A stretch of DNA of 64,000 bases from assembly GCF_900060185.1 (NCBI RefSeq), contig NZ_FIZY01000003.1:105375-169374 (forward strand), given 5' to 3'. The DNA is from Grimontia marina. GTDB taxonomy: Bacteria > Pseudomonadota > Gammaproteobacteria > Enterobacterales > Vibrionaceae. Every line of letters starts with the position of its first letter. Within the stretch, counting starts at the first letter, position 1. Positions 11,376 through 20,682 of this stretch are shown here, piece after piece. The position numbers and the translations under genes were made by a program. Below the pieces are notes generated by a model. It saw only the letters and a list, made by a program, of their open reading frames with translations. It searched no databases and was not told the DNA's origin.

Positions 11376-12111
11376 TGAGAACCTGCACTTGTTGGTTGTA
11401 GACCGAAGACTCGCCGGATTGGCGGAACTTGTAGGTGATATTGATTAGGTTACCGCTGGCTAATGATGTGGTGCCCAAATTAAATCCGCTGCCGGCAGCA
11501 ATGTTTTTTGCCAAGGTTGAATTGTTTTGAGTGCCGTTATTGATACGGCGTCGAAGTTCACCGTTTTCAAAGCAGAAATTGACCGAGTTTTCGAAGATAT
11601 AAAAACGATCGGAGGGTGACTCGGCAGGCCAAGGGTTAGCTGCAATTTTTGATGTAGTTATTGTATTGCCAGACACGCCCGTGATCTGGTAGCTGTTATC
11701 TCCAGTCAAATCTGCAGGCGATGAAGGTAAGAACACAATCCGATGATTCCCATTATTTACCTTGTTTTGCCAATGGGTCTCTTTGGTTGAAAGCACTGCA
11801 TCAAGTGTATTTTCTCCCTCTACCAATTGATGATAAGTGCCGGAATAGCGAATCGGTGTAAACACCATACATTCTCCACCAGCATAAACAGCAAGGCTGT
11901 TTGGCACCGCATGTCGCAGCTCTCTACCTACGCGCTCAACCGCAAAACGGGCTTCAGATTGCAGCGCTTCGCGGTTTCGTGATTCCACATAGCCTGAAGC
12001 GCTGGATTCGATAAAGCCAAAGATACCAACAGAAACAATCGCCAGAATCGTCAGGGTGACAATTAGCTCCACCAGCGTAAATCCGCGAGGTTTGCGGGTG
12101 AATAAAGCCAT
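11365..12111 (-). CDS. mshO: MSHA minor prepilin MshO
   Basis: A 248-residue type IV prepilin. The leader MALFTRKPRG ends at a prepilin peptidase site followed by FTLVELIVTLTILAI, with Glu at mature position 5 and the long hydrophobic helix that anchors the subunit and packs into the fibre. The larger size is typical of PilW/GspJ-like minor pilins. It overlaps mshD by one base and mshP by 11. It likely forms the tip or initiation complex of the MSHA pilus with MshC, MshD and MshP. Confidence 0.92.
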   Translation of the reverse strand: MALFTRKPRGFTLVELIVTLTILAIVSVGIFGFIESSASGYVESRNREALQSEARFAVERVGRELRHAVPNSLAVYAGGECMVFTPIRYSGTYHQLVEGENTLDAVLSTKETHWQNKVNNGNHRIVFLPSSPADLTGDNSYQITGVSGNTITTSKIAANPWPAESPSDRFYIFENSVNFCFENGELRRRINNGTQNNSTLAKNIAAGSGFNLGTTSLASGNLINITYKFRQSGESSVYNQQVQVLNAP

Positions 12112-12716
12112 CAGAAGTTACTCCGATAGGCCGTGAAGTCGTACCGGCCAAAACTGCCAGTATCGACGTACAGGTCGATGCGTTTATAGAGTCTGGCATT
12201 GTTGGTGCTGTCAGCAAAAGTGCTGTTGTCGTACTCGACATTGATATCGACAGTGAAGCCTTTGTAATCCGACGCAGAGCCTCCAACCAAAGCGCTCAAA
12301 TCGCCTCTGTGGGTTCGAGTACAGGCCGAGTTTCCTCCCCAGCACCCGATATAGTCTTCAACAGCAACAAAGCCCGTTCCTGCTGAAAGTGGAGAAGAAC
12401 AGGTTTGAATAGGATTCGGGGCAACAATACCCTGCGCTAAAACCGCATCAGCGTCTTCATCACAACGCCAGCGGCTACCGTTAGGGTCAGATTCTTTATC
12501 AAACTGACGCGCCAAAATCTCGTTCATCACCGCTTGCCCTAACGCTGCCGCGCGGGCTTCATAATGCGGATTGGCAGATTTGGCGAACATAGGGAAAAGA
12601 GTGGTACTGAGTAGCACCATGGCAACACCAAACACAACGATGCCAATCACTAACTCCACCAGCGTATAGCCACGCTGATGGTTCGGAATTCGATAGGTTT
12701 TTTCAGCTGCAGGCAT
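12111..12716 (-). CDS. mshD: MSHA minor prepilin MshD
   Basis: A 201-residue prepilin with an unusually long basic leader (MPAAEKTYRIPNHQRG) before the cleavage site and the mature start YTLVELVIGIVVFG, with Tyr instead of Phe at position 1 and Glu at position 5. Cysteine pairs occur in the globular part (RWRCDEDA, IQTCSS, YIGCWGGNSACT). It overlaps mshC by 14 bp and mshO by one base. It is a minor pilin of the MSHA fibre by position and family. Confidence 0.92.
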   Translation of the reverse strand: MPAAEKTYRIPNHQRGYTLVELVIGIVVFGVAMVLLSTTLFPMFAKSANPHYEARAAALGQAVMNEILARQFDKESDPNGSRWRCDEDADAVLAQGIVAPNPIQTCSSPLSAGTGFVAVEDYIGCWGGNSACTRTHRGDLSALVGGSASDYKGFTVDINVEYDNSTFADSTNNARLYKRIDLYVDTGSFGRYDFTAYRSNF

Positions 12717-13185
12717 GGAAATAGCCCTCGCTGTTTAAGCAAATGCTGGCTTCTGTACCGCCTTGGGAGAAGGTGAACTCGCACCGTTCAGAAGTGCAAA
12801 GGCGGCTGCCTACTGCATTTACCGGGCGTCCCAGCAAATCAAAATAAATCGTTTGAACGGGTGAAATGCGAACCTGTGAATCGGACAGATCCACCACATC
12901 ACTGCGGTAATCGCCAAAACCACAAGCTGAGTCGCTACTGCCCCCCATTCGGGAGGCAGCAACGTACATGGCATTGCAGGCAGAAGATGGATTCTCCTGC
13001 TGCATTGCCCTGAGCTGGACTTGTCTGGCGACAGACAAGCCAGTATCCCGCGCACTGGTGACTGAAAAAGCTTCAGACCCCGACAGGCGCGGTATGGCAA
13101 ACACACTAATAATGCCGAGGATCACCAGCACTGTGATCAGCTCGATTAGTGTGAAGCCTCTCTTACGGAGTAGCACAAGCACCAA
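12703..13185 (-). CDS. mshC: MSHA minor prepilin MshC
   Basis: A prepilin of up to 160 residues, with leader ...LLRKRG, then FTLIELITVLVILGI (Glu at mature position 5). The longest frame starts at a TTG (13185) inside the end of mshA. GTG codons two and four positions later (13179-13182 region and 13176) are equally possible starts, and no clear ribosome-binding site decides between them. Translation is therefore probably coupled to mshA. Cysteines at the C-terminus (RLCTSERCEF, ASICLN, HACS) suggest a disulphide-bonded D-region. Role: minor pilin in pilus assembly. Confidence 0.9.
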   Translation of the reverse strand: MVLVLLRKRGFTLIELITVLVILGIISVFAIPRLSGSEAFSVTSARDTGLSVARQVQLRAMQQENPSSACNAMYVAASRMGGSSDSACGFGDYRSDVVDLSDSQVRISPVQTIYFDLLGRPVNAVGSRLCTSERCEFTFSQGGTEASICLNSEGYFHACS

Positions 13186-13615
13186 TGGTTACAGTTGGTG
13201 CAACATTATTGCCAGTTGACTGTACAAAGATGACACACTGATCTGTAGCGGTAAATGTACCACCTGAAAGAGTAAAGCGAGATGTTCCCGCAGGAGTACT
13301 CCATTGAGCTTCCCAATCATCAGTGTTTAGGCCAATGACTGCAGCACCAATACCTGTTTCAGAAGCATCTGGATATCCCCATACAAGATCAATATCGTTT
13401 ACTTCCCCGGTACCACCTGTTTGACCATCGATAGCTGCGCGACCATATACCACGCTGTTTGCACCATCGATCGCTCCTTTTAAACCTTGAAGTGCAGCGG
13501 TGCGTGCATCATCTTGGAAATTCAGAAAACGAGGCGCAGCAGTAACCGCCAAAATACCCAGAATTACGATCACAACGATCATTTCAATCAGCGTAAAACC
13601 GCCTTGACGTTTCAT
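13163..13615 (-). CDS. mshA: MSHA major pilin MshA
   Basis: A 150-residue class IVa-type major prepilin. The short leader MKRQGG is followed by FTLIEMIVVIVILGILAV and the AAPRFLNFQDDAR segment seen in vibrio MshA. Two cysteines near the C-terminus (DQCVIF and GACATP) should form the D-region disulphide. It makes the mannose-sensitive haemagglutinin pilus used for surface attachment, and in V. cholerae as a phage receptor. The ATG overlaps the mshF stop (ATGA), with a good GGAG 7 bases before it. That is unusually tight for a highly expressed pilin gene. No separate mshB precedes it. Confidence 0.95.
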   Translation of the reverse strand: MKRQGGFTLIEMIVVIVILGILAVTAAPRFLNFQDDARTAALQGLKGAIDGANSVVYGRAAIDGQTGGTGEVNDIDLVWGYPDASETGIGAAVIGLNTDDWEAQWSTPAGTSRFTLSGGTFTATDQCVIFVQSTGNNVAPTVTIGACATP

Positions 13616-14217
13616 TTTACTTCTCCAGTTTCTCTCAATACTTCTACGCGGCCCGATGCCGGGTAGTAAGCAAAAACATGACGCGCCGAAATTGACGGGT
13701 CATCACTCCAAATACCGGCGCGTACCGGTCTTTCAAATCGGCAATAAGGCTGGGCTTCAATACCTTTCTCCCTTACCACTATTGCGCGAATCTTTGGCTG
13801 CGAGATTTGTTCTGCCGCAGCCTGTAATCTGTCTTCCAGCCAGTAAGACTGGTCGGTAAATTGTTCCAACAATGCACCGCAATCTTCAGCGCGTAGTGCT
13901 GTCAGTGTTTTTGCGCCATTTTCCAGCGCAAAAGGAAAACCTGTTTGGTTGTTTTCTTCTGCGTTTAAGCGAAAACTAACATTCTCAACAATAACGATAT
14001 CTTTTTGTTTACTATCGTTTTTTAAAGCTGATCGCAATTGCACATTCTTAGCCGAACCTTCAAACGCATTGGCGAGATAACGAAACTCCACTTCATCAGC
14101 GAACTGCATCACACGCTCAAAAGCGGGAATCGCGGCCATCATGACAACACCGATAATCGCGGTGAGCAAAGCCCACTGAGAGGCACTGCTGTCCCTGAAT
14201 CGAAATAGCCAATGCAT
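13612..14217 (-). CDS. mshF: MSHA biogenesis protein MshF
   Basis: A 201-residue protein with one N-terminal membrane segment (about residues 14-32, ALLTAIIGVVMMAAI) and a soluble C-terminal part. It lacks the G/FxxxE prepilin signal, so it is not a prepilin. Position (between mshG and the pilin genes), size and topology match MshF of vibrios. Its helix (AIPAFERVMQFADE) resembles a pilin-type helix without a processing site. It starts directly after mshG and overlaps mshA by 4 bp. Molecular role unknown; required-for-biogenesis status is by analogy. Confidence 0.78.
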   Translation of the reverse strand: MHWLFRFRDSSASQWALLTAIIGVVMMAAIPAFERVMQFADEVEFRYLANAFEGSAKNVQLRSALKNDSKQKDIVIVENVSFRLNAEENNQTGFPFALENGAKTLTALRAEDCGALLEQFTDQSYWLEDRLQAAAEQISQPKIRAIVVREKGIEAQPYCRFERPVRAGIWSDDPSISARHVFAYYPASGRVEVLRETGEVK

Positions 14218-15435
14218 TTAGCCGCCACGGATCAGGTCGAGCATGTTCCACATCGGCAGGAAAATACCCAATGCGAGGATTAATACCATGCCCGCCACAA
14301 TCAGTAGCAGGATGGGCTCCATGCGGGCTGATAGGGTTTTCAGGTCATAATCCACTTCGCGGTCGTAAAAATCGCTCGCTTCCAGAAGCAGGTTATCAAT
14401 CTGGCCGGTTTCCTCGCCCACCTGAATCATCTGGTGCACCAGTGGCGTAAACAGTTGGCTGTCTGCCGTGACAGAACTGAGGTTAATCCCCGACTCTATC
14501 GCCGCTTTCATCTTGTCCACTTCGCCGCCAAGAAAGTGGTTCTCCAGCGCTTCACCAGACATCTGCAGCGCAGTATTGAGCGGCACACCTGCACGCAGCA
14601 TCAAGGCGAATGTTCGCGAGAAGCGCGACATCAAGGCTCGGTTAACCAGGTTTCCAACCAGCGGAATACACAGCTTGAATCTGTCCCACTTTATCCGGCC
14701 TTGCTCGGTGCTTTTCCACACCTGTAATCCTGCGACCAAGCAAACGGTGCCGAAGACCAGTAGCCACCAGTAATCAACAAAGAAGCTTGATGTAGCCATC
14801 AAAATCTTGGTCGGCAGCGGCAAATCAGAGCCGAACTTGGCAAACATGCCTGCAAACTGCGGGATCACTTTGACGTTCAAAAACGCCATCGCGCCGATGA
14901 TCACCATCAGCACAAATGTTGGGTAACGCAGCGCCGATTTAATCCGGCGGCGGGTTTCCATTTCCTGCTCGTAGTATTCAGCCAGCTGGAGCATGGCATC
15001 ATCGAGACGACCCGTGTTTTCACCCACCTGCACCAGCGAGACAAACAAATCGCTGAACACATTTTCGTGGTCACGCATTGCCGCCGACATAGGACGACCG
15101 TTGGAAAGTTCATTGGCGACGCTTTCAAGCGCGGTTTTCAATGGCTTATCCGTGGTGCTTTGTGCCAACCCTTTTATCGCACGCAGCAGCGGCACACCCG
15201 CTTTAATCAGGCTGTATGCCTGACGGCTGAAAATCACCAGTGATTCCAGTTTCACCTTTGGCTGGAACAGCGGCGCATTGGCTTTTTGTGCCCGCGCCTT
15301 GGTGACTTCCAGTGACAACAACACCGCACCAGACGCTGACACGTTGGCAATCGCATCGCTTTCGCTGGCAGCTTCAATAATCGCCGAAACACGTTTTCCG
15401 TTCGGCTTACGCGCGGTGTAGCGATACCTTGGCAT
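14218..15435 (-). CDS. mshG: MSHA inner-membrane platform protein MshG
   Basis: A 405-residue GspF/PilC-family protein. It has two cytoplasmic T2SSF domains (about residues 65-190 and 270-390), each followed by membrane segments. Typical motifs are FSRQAYSLIKAGVPLLRAI and FSRTFALMLRAGVPLNTAL, with GENTGRLDDAM and GEETGQIDNLL in the two repeats. It forms the inner-membrane platform on which the MshE ATPase acts to add pilin subunits. It overlaps mshE by one base and ends where mshF begins. Confidence 0.95.
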   Translation of the reverse strand: MPRYRYTARKPNGKRVSAIIEAASESDAIANVSASGAVLLSLEVTKARAQKANAPLFQPKVKLESLVIFSRQAYSLIKAGVPLLRAIKGLAQSTTDKPLKTALESVANELSNGRPMSAAMRDHENVFSDLFVSLVQVGENTGRLDDAMLQLAEYYEQEMETRRRIKSALRYPTFVLMVIIGAMAFLNVKVIPQFAGMFAKFGSDLPLPTKILMATSSFFVDYWWLLVFGTVCLVAGLQVWKSTEQGRIKWDRFKLCIPLVGNLVNRALMSRFSRTFALMLRAGVPLNTALQMSGEALENHFLGGEVDKMKAAIESGINLSSVTADSQLFTPLVHQMIQVGEETGQIDNLLLEASDFYDREVDYDLKTLSARMEPILLLIVAGMVLILALGIFLPMWNMLDLIRGG

Positions 15436-17150
15436 CAGGCACCTATCAACGACATCGCCGCCGCTTCAGAAAGCTTCATCGCCTCTTCCAGCGAAGTTTG
15501 TCCTTGCTTGGCAAAATCCAGCGCACTGTGAACTAAAGGCTTATAGCCCGCTTGCTGTTCTGCCAGCGCTGAGAACAATTGGGTGTCGTTAGCGCGCAAG
15601 GCATCCATCAATTCTGGGGTAATTTCCAGAAGCTCAAACACACCAATTCGGCCTTTGTAGCCGGTAAAGTTACAGCTTTGACAGCCGCGGCCTTTGTAGA
15701 AGCCATGCCCTGCCATTTCCGGGCGAGTCGTTGTCAGCCAAACCTGCTCCACATCGTCAGTGGCGTGAGGCACTTTACAATCCGGACAAATACGTCGGAT
15801 CAATCGCTGCGCCAGCACGGCGCGAACTGCACTCGCCACCAGATACCCCGGCGCTTCCATATCCAGAAGACGGAGCGCACTGTCGATGGCGTTATTAGTG
15901 TGCAAGGTCGACAGTACCAGGTGACCGGTCAGCGCCGCGCGAAGGCCGATTTCCACGGTTTCGAGGTCACGCATCTCACCGACCAGGATGATGTCCGGGT
16001 CCTGACGAAGGAAGGTACGCAACGCAGAAGAAAAGCTCAGGCCAATCTTGCTTTGAATTTGCACCTGACTGATACGCGGCAGACGGTATTCCACCGGGTC
16101 TTCCGCAGTCAGGATCTTTTTGCCCGGCACATTCAGTTCATTGAGCGCGCCATAAAGCGTGGTGGTTTTGCCCGAGCCTGTCGGGCCGGTCACCAGAATC
16201 ATGCCGTGTGGGCGGCGAAGCTGGTTGCGGAAACGCACCAGCATCTGAGCGTCCATACCGACTTCTTCCAGCTGCAGCACACCGGCCGACTGGTTAAGAA
16301 GACGCATCACCACAGATTCGCCGTATTGCACAGGAAGCGTCGACACACGCACGTCGATGGCATTGCCACGGACATTGATGTTGAAGCGACCATCCTGCGG
16401 CAGACGCTTTTCAGAGATATCCATGCCGCTCATGAGTTTCAGGCGAAGCACCAATGCAGAAGCAATCGCACGCTCTTTCAGCAAAGTTTCATGCAACACG
16501 CCATCAATACGCTGGCGAATTCGCAGGGCATCGGCATCTGGCTCGATGTGAATATCCGAAGCATTCACCTGTACTGCGTCTTCAAACAGCGAGTTAATCA
16601 GTTTAACGACGGTGACTTCTTCAGATTGCTCTTCGTCTGCCCCGAAGTTTTGCTCAAGCTTCACGCCGTGTTCGGCCTGCAAACGCTCAGCAAACGAAGC
16701 GATTTCGCTGGTGCGACGGTAGTAGCGATCAAATGCATCGATCAGCGGCTGTTCTGCAGTGATCAGAAGTTCTACCTGATATTGATGAAGCTGGTTCATC
16801 ACACTTTCCTGTGAAGCCAGATCCGCAGGATCGGACATCGCCACACGAACCGTTTTACCGATACGGCCAATCACCAGCGCGCGAAGACGTCGAGCATGCA
16901 CCTCTGGCAGCAAGCTGACAGCACTTGGATCGACTTGGGTCAGACTCAGATCAATCAGTGGTACACCAAGCTGACGGGCAAGGAAGTCCAGCATCTGACT
17001 TTCGGTCAGAATGCCCATTTCCATCAGGGTATCGCCAAGCTTACGTCCGGTTTCTGACTGACGGGCCAGCGCAGCATTCAGATGTGCATCAGTGATGATG
17101 TGCTCTTCAACCAGCAGGTCGCCAAGACGCTTTCGTAATTTAACGGCCAT
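15435..17150 (-). CDS. mshE: MSHA pilus extension ATPase MshE with c-di-GMP-binding N-domain
   Basis: A 571-residue GspE/PilB-family ATPase. The N-terminus holds two tandem copies of the MshEN c-di-GMP-binding pattern (RLGDLLVEEHIITDAHLNAA, then LGDTLMEMGILTES with conserved Leu and Gln positions). The ATPase domain has Walker A GPTGSGKTT (about residue 325), an Asp box and Walker B (DIILVGEMRD), and a tetracysteine zinc motif (CPDC and CQSC). MshE powers MSHA pilus extension and is known in V. cholerae to need c-di-GMP. It overlaps mshN by 11 bp and mshG by one base. The c-di-GMP role is family knowledge supported by the visible motif. Confidence 0.96.
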   Translation of the reverse strand: MAVKLRKRLGDLLVEEHIITDAHLNAALARQSETGRKLGDTLMEMGILTESQMLDFLARQLGVPLIDLSLTQVDPSAVSLLPEVHARRLRALVIGRIGKTVRVAMSDPADLASQESVMNQLHQYQVELLITAEQPLIDAFDRYYRRTSEIASFAERLQAEHGVKLEQNFGADEEQSEEVTVVKLINSLFEDAVQVNASDIHIEPDADALRIRQRIDGVLHETLLKERAIASALVLRLKLMSGMDISEKRLPQDGRFNINVRGNAIDVRVSTLPVQYGESVVMRLLNQSAGVLQLEEVGMDAQMLVRFRNQLRRPHGMILVTGPTGSGKTTTLYGALNELNVPGKKILTAEDPVEYRLPRISQVQIQSKIGLSFSSALRTFLRQDPDIILVGEMRDLETVEIGLRAALTGHLVLSTLHTNNAIDSALRLLDMEAPGYLVASAVRAVLAQRLIRRICPDCKVPHATDDVEQVWLTTTRPEMAGHGFYKGRGCQSCNFTGYKGRIGVFELLEITPELMDALRANDTQLFSALAEQQAGYKPLVHSALDFAKQGQTSLEEAMKLSEAAAMSLIGA

Positions 17151-18231
17151 CTGTCGCTCCCTGTTTCAGGTTCTCGAGGTAAACCAAACGCTGGCGGGCA
17201 AAGTTCACCGACTGGTTGCTCAAACCGCCAGATTGAACGGCTTTGCCATAAGCTTTTTCGGCTTCCGCATTGGCACCGGTTTTTTCAGCAGACACACCCA
17301 GCCCCAGCCACCAACGACCGTCCATCGGCTCTTGCTCTGTCAGCCATTGATAGCTTTGCTTGGCTTCGAGGTTCTTACCCAGCTTTTGTGCCAAAGCCGC
17401 GCGCATGGATACAAATCGTACCTGCTCGCCATCCAGCAAGTTCACCGAAGAAGACAGCACATTCAGCGCCGATTCTTCACTACCATTTTGCTGATACATA
17501 CGCGCCAGTGTGAGTTTCAATGTTGCGGAATTTGGGTTGGCGCTAATGCCTTTACGCAGCACATTTTCGGCATCTCGCAATTGACTGCGACCATATAGAA
17601 GTCCCGCCAATTGGTTGGTGGCAGCAATGTGGCTCGAGTTGTATTTCACCGCATCACGCAGGAAAGCGATGGCTTTTTGTGTATCACCGACTTGGGCGCG
17701 CTTCTGCGCTTTTTCGTAGGCAATGTCTGCCAACTGCTCGCCAGTCAGTTCAATGGTTTCCACTGACAGGGAAGCTTCTTGTTCAACTTCGATGCTATCT
17801 AGTACACGCGCAGCTTTAACCGGCTCAACTTTCGCCATCAGCACTGGCTCAGGAACTTTTGTGATAACTGTGTTTTCTGCTTTGGCCAAAGACACGGGTT
17901 GCTCAACATCCACCGCTTTAGGCACGGAATGCTTTGCCACATAGCTGACCTCACTTTTCACCACTTTCTGAGTGGGTGAAGGTGCAGCTTTGGGTGTTGA
18001 GTCTGCGAAGACAGGCTCAGGTATCAGGGTTGGCGGTGTTAGGGGCGCCTTTTCACTGCCACTGGAAAGTGCCCATGAAATACCCGTCGCACCAACCAAG
18101 GTTGCCACCAGCGCCAGCACAACACGTGCAAAGCGAAAACCCCATACAGAAGGGATTGATGCAACGGCAAGGCGTTTCTCACTGTTTTGTTGCGACGAAA
18201 GGTCGCTCAACATGCGGTTTAATTCACTCAT
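17140..18231 (-). CDS. mshN: MSHA biogenesis protein MshN (TPR protein)
   Basis: A 363-residue protein with a cytoplasmic N-terminus, one membrane segment (about residues 33-55), and a Pro/Val/Lys-rich linker. A C-terminal periplasmic region with several tetratricopeptide repeats follows (e.g. AFLRDAVKYNSSHIAATNQL, AENVLRKGISANPNSATLKL, WWLGLGVSAEKTGANAEAEK). It lies 6 bp after mshM and overlaps mshE by 11 bp. TPRs suggest a protein-protein scaffold in pilus assembly; the exact partner is unknown. Confidence 0.92.
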   Translation of the reverse strand: MSELNRMLSDLSSQQNSEKRLAVASIPSVWGFRFARVVLALVATLVGATGISWALSSGSEKAPLTPPTLIPEPVFADSTPKAAPSPTQKVVKSEVSYVAKHSVPKAVDVEQPVSLAKAENTVITKVPEPVLMAKVEPVKAARVLDSIEVEQEASLSVETIELTGEQLADIAYEKAQKRAQVGDTQKAIAFLRDAVKYNSSHIAATNQLAGLLYGRSQLRDAENVLRKGISANPNSATLKLTLARMYQQNGSEESALNVLSSSVNLLDGEQVRFVSMRAALAQKLGKNLEAKQSYQWLTEQEPMDGRWWLGLGVSAEKTGANAEAEKAYGKAVQSGGLSNQSVNFARQRLVYLENLKQGATDGR

Positions 18232-18237
18232 GATTTC

Positions 18238-19068
18238 CTACCCCCAAACGGCCTGAAGCACAGAGTGCTTGCGGGCGAGAGGTGTATCTTTAATGGCGAG
18301 GCGAACAGCATGTGCGCTGACGCGGTGTTTGCCCCTACCAAAACTCAATAACAGCGATTTATGACAAAGCTGATGCACCAGTCGCGGAATGCCTTGACTC
18401 GCGACCCAAATACGTCGCTTTGCCCAAGTTGAGAACAGTGGTGAAGCGCCCTGTTCTTGTAATCTGTGGTCGATATAGGCTGATGTCTCAGCAAAGCTCA
18501 GCGGCGTCAACTCGGCGCTGAAACTGATGCGTTGCAGTAGCTGACGCATATTGTGTTGTGACAGGCGTTCATCAAGCTCTGGCTGGCCAAACATAATCAG
18601 TTGAATCAGCTTACGCTGTTCCGTTTCCAGATTGCCCAGCAAGCGGATCGCTTCAAGCACTTCATCCGGCATGGCCTGCGCTTCATCGCAAAGGATCACA
18701 ACCGGCTTCTCATCTCGCGCAGCAATAATTGCCGCCTGTTGGATTACACCAAGCAGCTTGTCTTCTGTCACCTGTTCGTCAATACCAAGCTCATCAGCAA
18801 TCAGGCGATGCAACCCTGCCACCGTATTGGCTGGGTTGGGCAGAAATACCAAGGTAAAGCTTTCGCTCAGAGCTTTGAGCACCAAACGGCACACCATGGT
18901 TTTTCCTGTACCCACTTCGCCTGTCACTTTGACCAGCCCTTCGCCCATTTCCATCGCCGACACGCAGGTGTTTATCGCATCCACGTGAGAACGCACGCCG
19001 AAAAAGCAGCGTGTGTCTGGGGTTAAGCTAAATGGCGCGGCATTGAGGCCAAAGTGCGACATATACAT
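18238..19068 (-). CDS. mshM: MSHA biogenesis AAA ATPase MshM (ExeA-like)
   Basis: A 276-residue ExeA/GspA-like AAA ATPase. It opens MYMSHFGLNAAPFSLTPD, typical for this family. Walker A is GEVGTGKT (about residues 46-53) and Walker B is VVILCDEAQAMP. ExeA-type ATPases help insert or assemble the secretin multimer through the peptidoglycan. Here the protein lacks the peptidoglycan-binding C-terminal extension of full-length ExeA, as is usual for MshM. It sits between mshL (secretin) and mshN, consistent with that role. Confidence 0.93.
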   Translation of the reverse strand: MYMSHFGLNAAPFSLTPDTRCFFGVRSHVDAINTCVSAMEMGEGLVKVTGEVGTGKTMVCRLVLKALSESFTLVFLPNPANTVAGLHRLIADELGIDEQVTEDKLLGVIQQAAIIAARDEKPVVILCDEAQAMPDEVLEAIRLLGNLETEQRKLIQLIMFGQPELDERLSQHNMRQLLQRISFSAELTPLSFAETSAYIDHRLQEQGASPLFSTWAKRRIWVASQGIPRLVHQLCHKSLLLSFGRGKHRVSAHAVRLAIKDTPLARKHSVLQAVWG

Positions 19069-19077
19069 AGGGTTGAC

Positions 19078-20682
19078 TTAGTTTTCCGGGAACCAGTCGT
19101 TCAAAAGCTGACGTGAACGGTTGATCTCTTCTTGCCAGGTTTGCTCACCCACCACTGAAGGTTGAAGCAAGATCACCAGTTCGGTTTTCTGCTTCATGCG
19201 GTTCACGTTACGGAACAGATGGCCTAGACCCGGAATATCGCCGAGAAGTGGCACTTTAGAGACCATTTCTTCATAGCTGGATTTCATCAGACCACCAATG
19301 ACGACCACATCGCCAGATTGGGCGTGGATAATAGAGTCCGATTCACGGATAGAGGTCTTAGCCAGTGGCAACACATAAGGCTGTGATGAAGTGCCAAGTT
19401 GGATAGTTTTCTCTTCTGTCACCACATCGATGACCGCCGGGTGAACATGCAAGAGTACGCCGTTGTCATCGTCAATTTGCGGCGTCACATCCAAGGAGAT
19501 ACCTGAGAAGAAAGGTGTCAGTTCGATGTTCGGGCCGGAGTCTGAGTTATCGCCTGAGGTATCGCTGGAAGAAATATCCGTAACAAAGTACTCGTCACCC
19601 CCGACTTTAATTACCGCTTTCTGGTTGTTTGCCGCTGTGACACGTGGACTCGACAGCACGTTCACATCGCCCTGTGTATCAAGGAAGTTCATCACCGCTG
19701 AGAAATTGCCATCCGAGATGGTGATATTAGTTTGTCCACCGATCACATTGGAAATAAAGTCGCCGGCAAGTTCAGCCGCGTCTCGTGTAATTTCCACACC
19801 ACCGCTGCCAATCGATGACGTAATATTCGACCAGTTAACACCCTGCTGATAGCCATCGCTCAAGGTCACTTCTAGGATTTTCGCTTCCAGAATCACCTGA
19901 CGCTTCAAACGTGCTTGTGATGCGTCGAGGAAACGTTTTACTTCGCGAAGTTCATTCGGGTATGCCTTCACCGTGATAAGGCTCGCCTGCGGAGAGACCA
20001 CAATGCTGCGCCCATCGCCATTACCAATCATGGCCGCGACTGCACGTTCGAGCTGCGCCCAGAAATTGCTTTCCGCGCGGGTTTCAATCACGGTTCCGCC
20101 CGTTGGCACCGAGGTACGCTCAGTTTTTTCATCATCTCCGCTACCAGAGCTGGAATCCGTTGAAACTGCACCTGTGCTAATAGAAGTCAGTGATACTCCA
20201 GCTCGTTGCAGTTGCAAGTAATCCACCGGGAAGGTTTCAGTACGCAACACAGCGGGGAAAATCTGAATAAGACGTCCATTCATTTCCACGTTGTAGCCGT
20301 AGATATCTGAGACCACTTCCAACGCTTCAGGCACGGTGACATCTTTCAGTGAAACAGTGACTTTGCCACTCACTTCCGGGTGCATCACCAAGTTGAAATC
20401 CGTGCCCTGCACTAAAGAGCCAAAGAAAGCTTTGGCATCGACATTGTTAGCATTAATGCGCAGGCGTTTTTCGGTCAACACGCCACTACCAGAGGTGTCA
20501 GAGAAGTCCCCCATCAAATCCTGAGTGACCGCGTCTGGCAATTCAGTCAATGGCTGGGAAGTGCTCTGTGCGTAGGCCTCGTTCAACGCTTCCTGCACTT
20601 CAGTCGGCTTTTGATGCCCCGTGCTTTGACACGCCGACAACAGCATCGCTGCGGCGAAGATCAGTAATGGATGTGTCTTCAC
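19078..20682 (-). CDS. mshL: MSHA outer-membrane secretin MshL
   Basis: A 534-residue secretin lipoprotein. The signal peptide ends in a lipobox LLSAC with Cys18 as the acylated residue. An N-terminal secretin/STN-type domain (LRINANNVDAKAFFGSL) and an N-domain (about 90-260) precede the conserved secretin barrel (about 270-520), with VPLLGDIPGLGHLF near the end, a hallmark of the family. It forms the outer-membrane pore for the pilus. A Ser/Gly/Asp-rich insert (near residues 180-195) is a low-complexity linker. It overlaps mshK by 4 bp. Confidence 0.95.
   Translation of the reverse strand: MKTHPLLIFAAAMLLSACQSTGHQKPTEVQEALNEAYAQSTSQPLTELPDAVTQDLMGDFSDTSGSGVLTEKRLRINANNVDAKAFFGSLVQGTDFNLVMHPEVSGKVTVSLKDVTVPEALEVVSDIYGYNVEMNGRLIQIFPAVLRTETFPVDYLQLQRAGVSLTSISTGAVSTDSSSGSGDDEKTERTSVPTGGTVIETRAESNFWAQLERAVAAMIGNGDGRSIVVSPQASLITVKAYPNELREVKRFLDASQARLKRQVILEAKILEVTLSDGYQQGVNWSNITSSIGSGGVEITRDAAELAGDFISNVIGGQTNITISDGNFSAVMNFLDTQGDVNVLSSPRVTAANNQKAVIKVGGDEYFVTDISSSDTSGDNSDSGPNIELTPFFSGISLDVTPQIDDDNGVLLHVHPAVIDVVTEEKTIQLGTSSQPYVLPLAKTSIRESDSIIHAQSGDVVVIGGLMKSSYEEMVSKVPLLGDIPGLGHLFRNVNRMKQKTELVILLQPSVVGEQTWQEEINRSRQLLNDWFPEN

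Noticed and set aside
13612..14217. Reading mshF as the missing mshB prepilin
   Set aside because: The N-terminus lacks the G/FxxxE prepilin cleavage signal, and the size and position between mshG and mshA fit MshF.
15579..16814. Long open frame (411 codons) antisense to mshE
   Set aside because: It lies fully inside mshE on the other strand, has no ribosome-binding site and no recognisable domain. The mshE product is complete and conserved.
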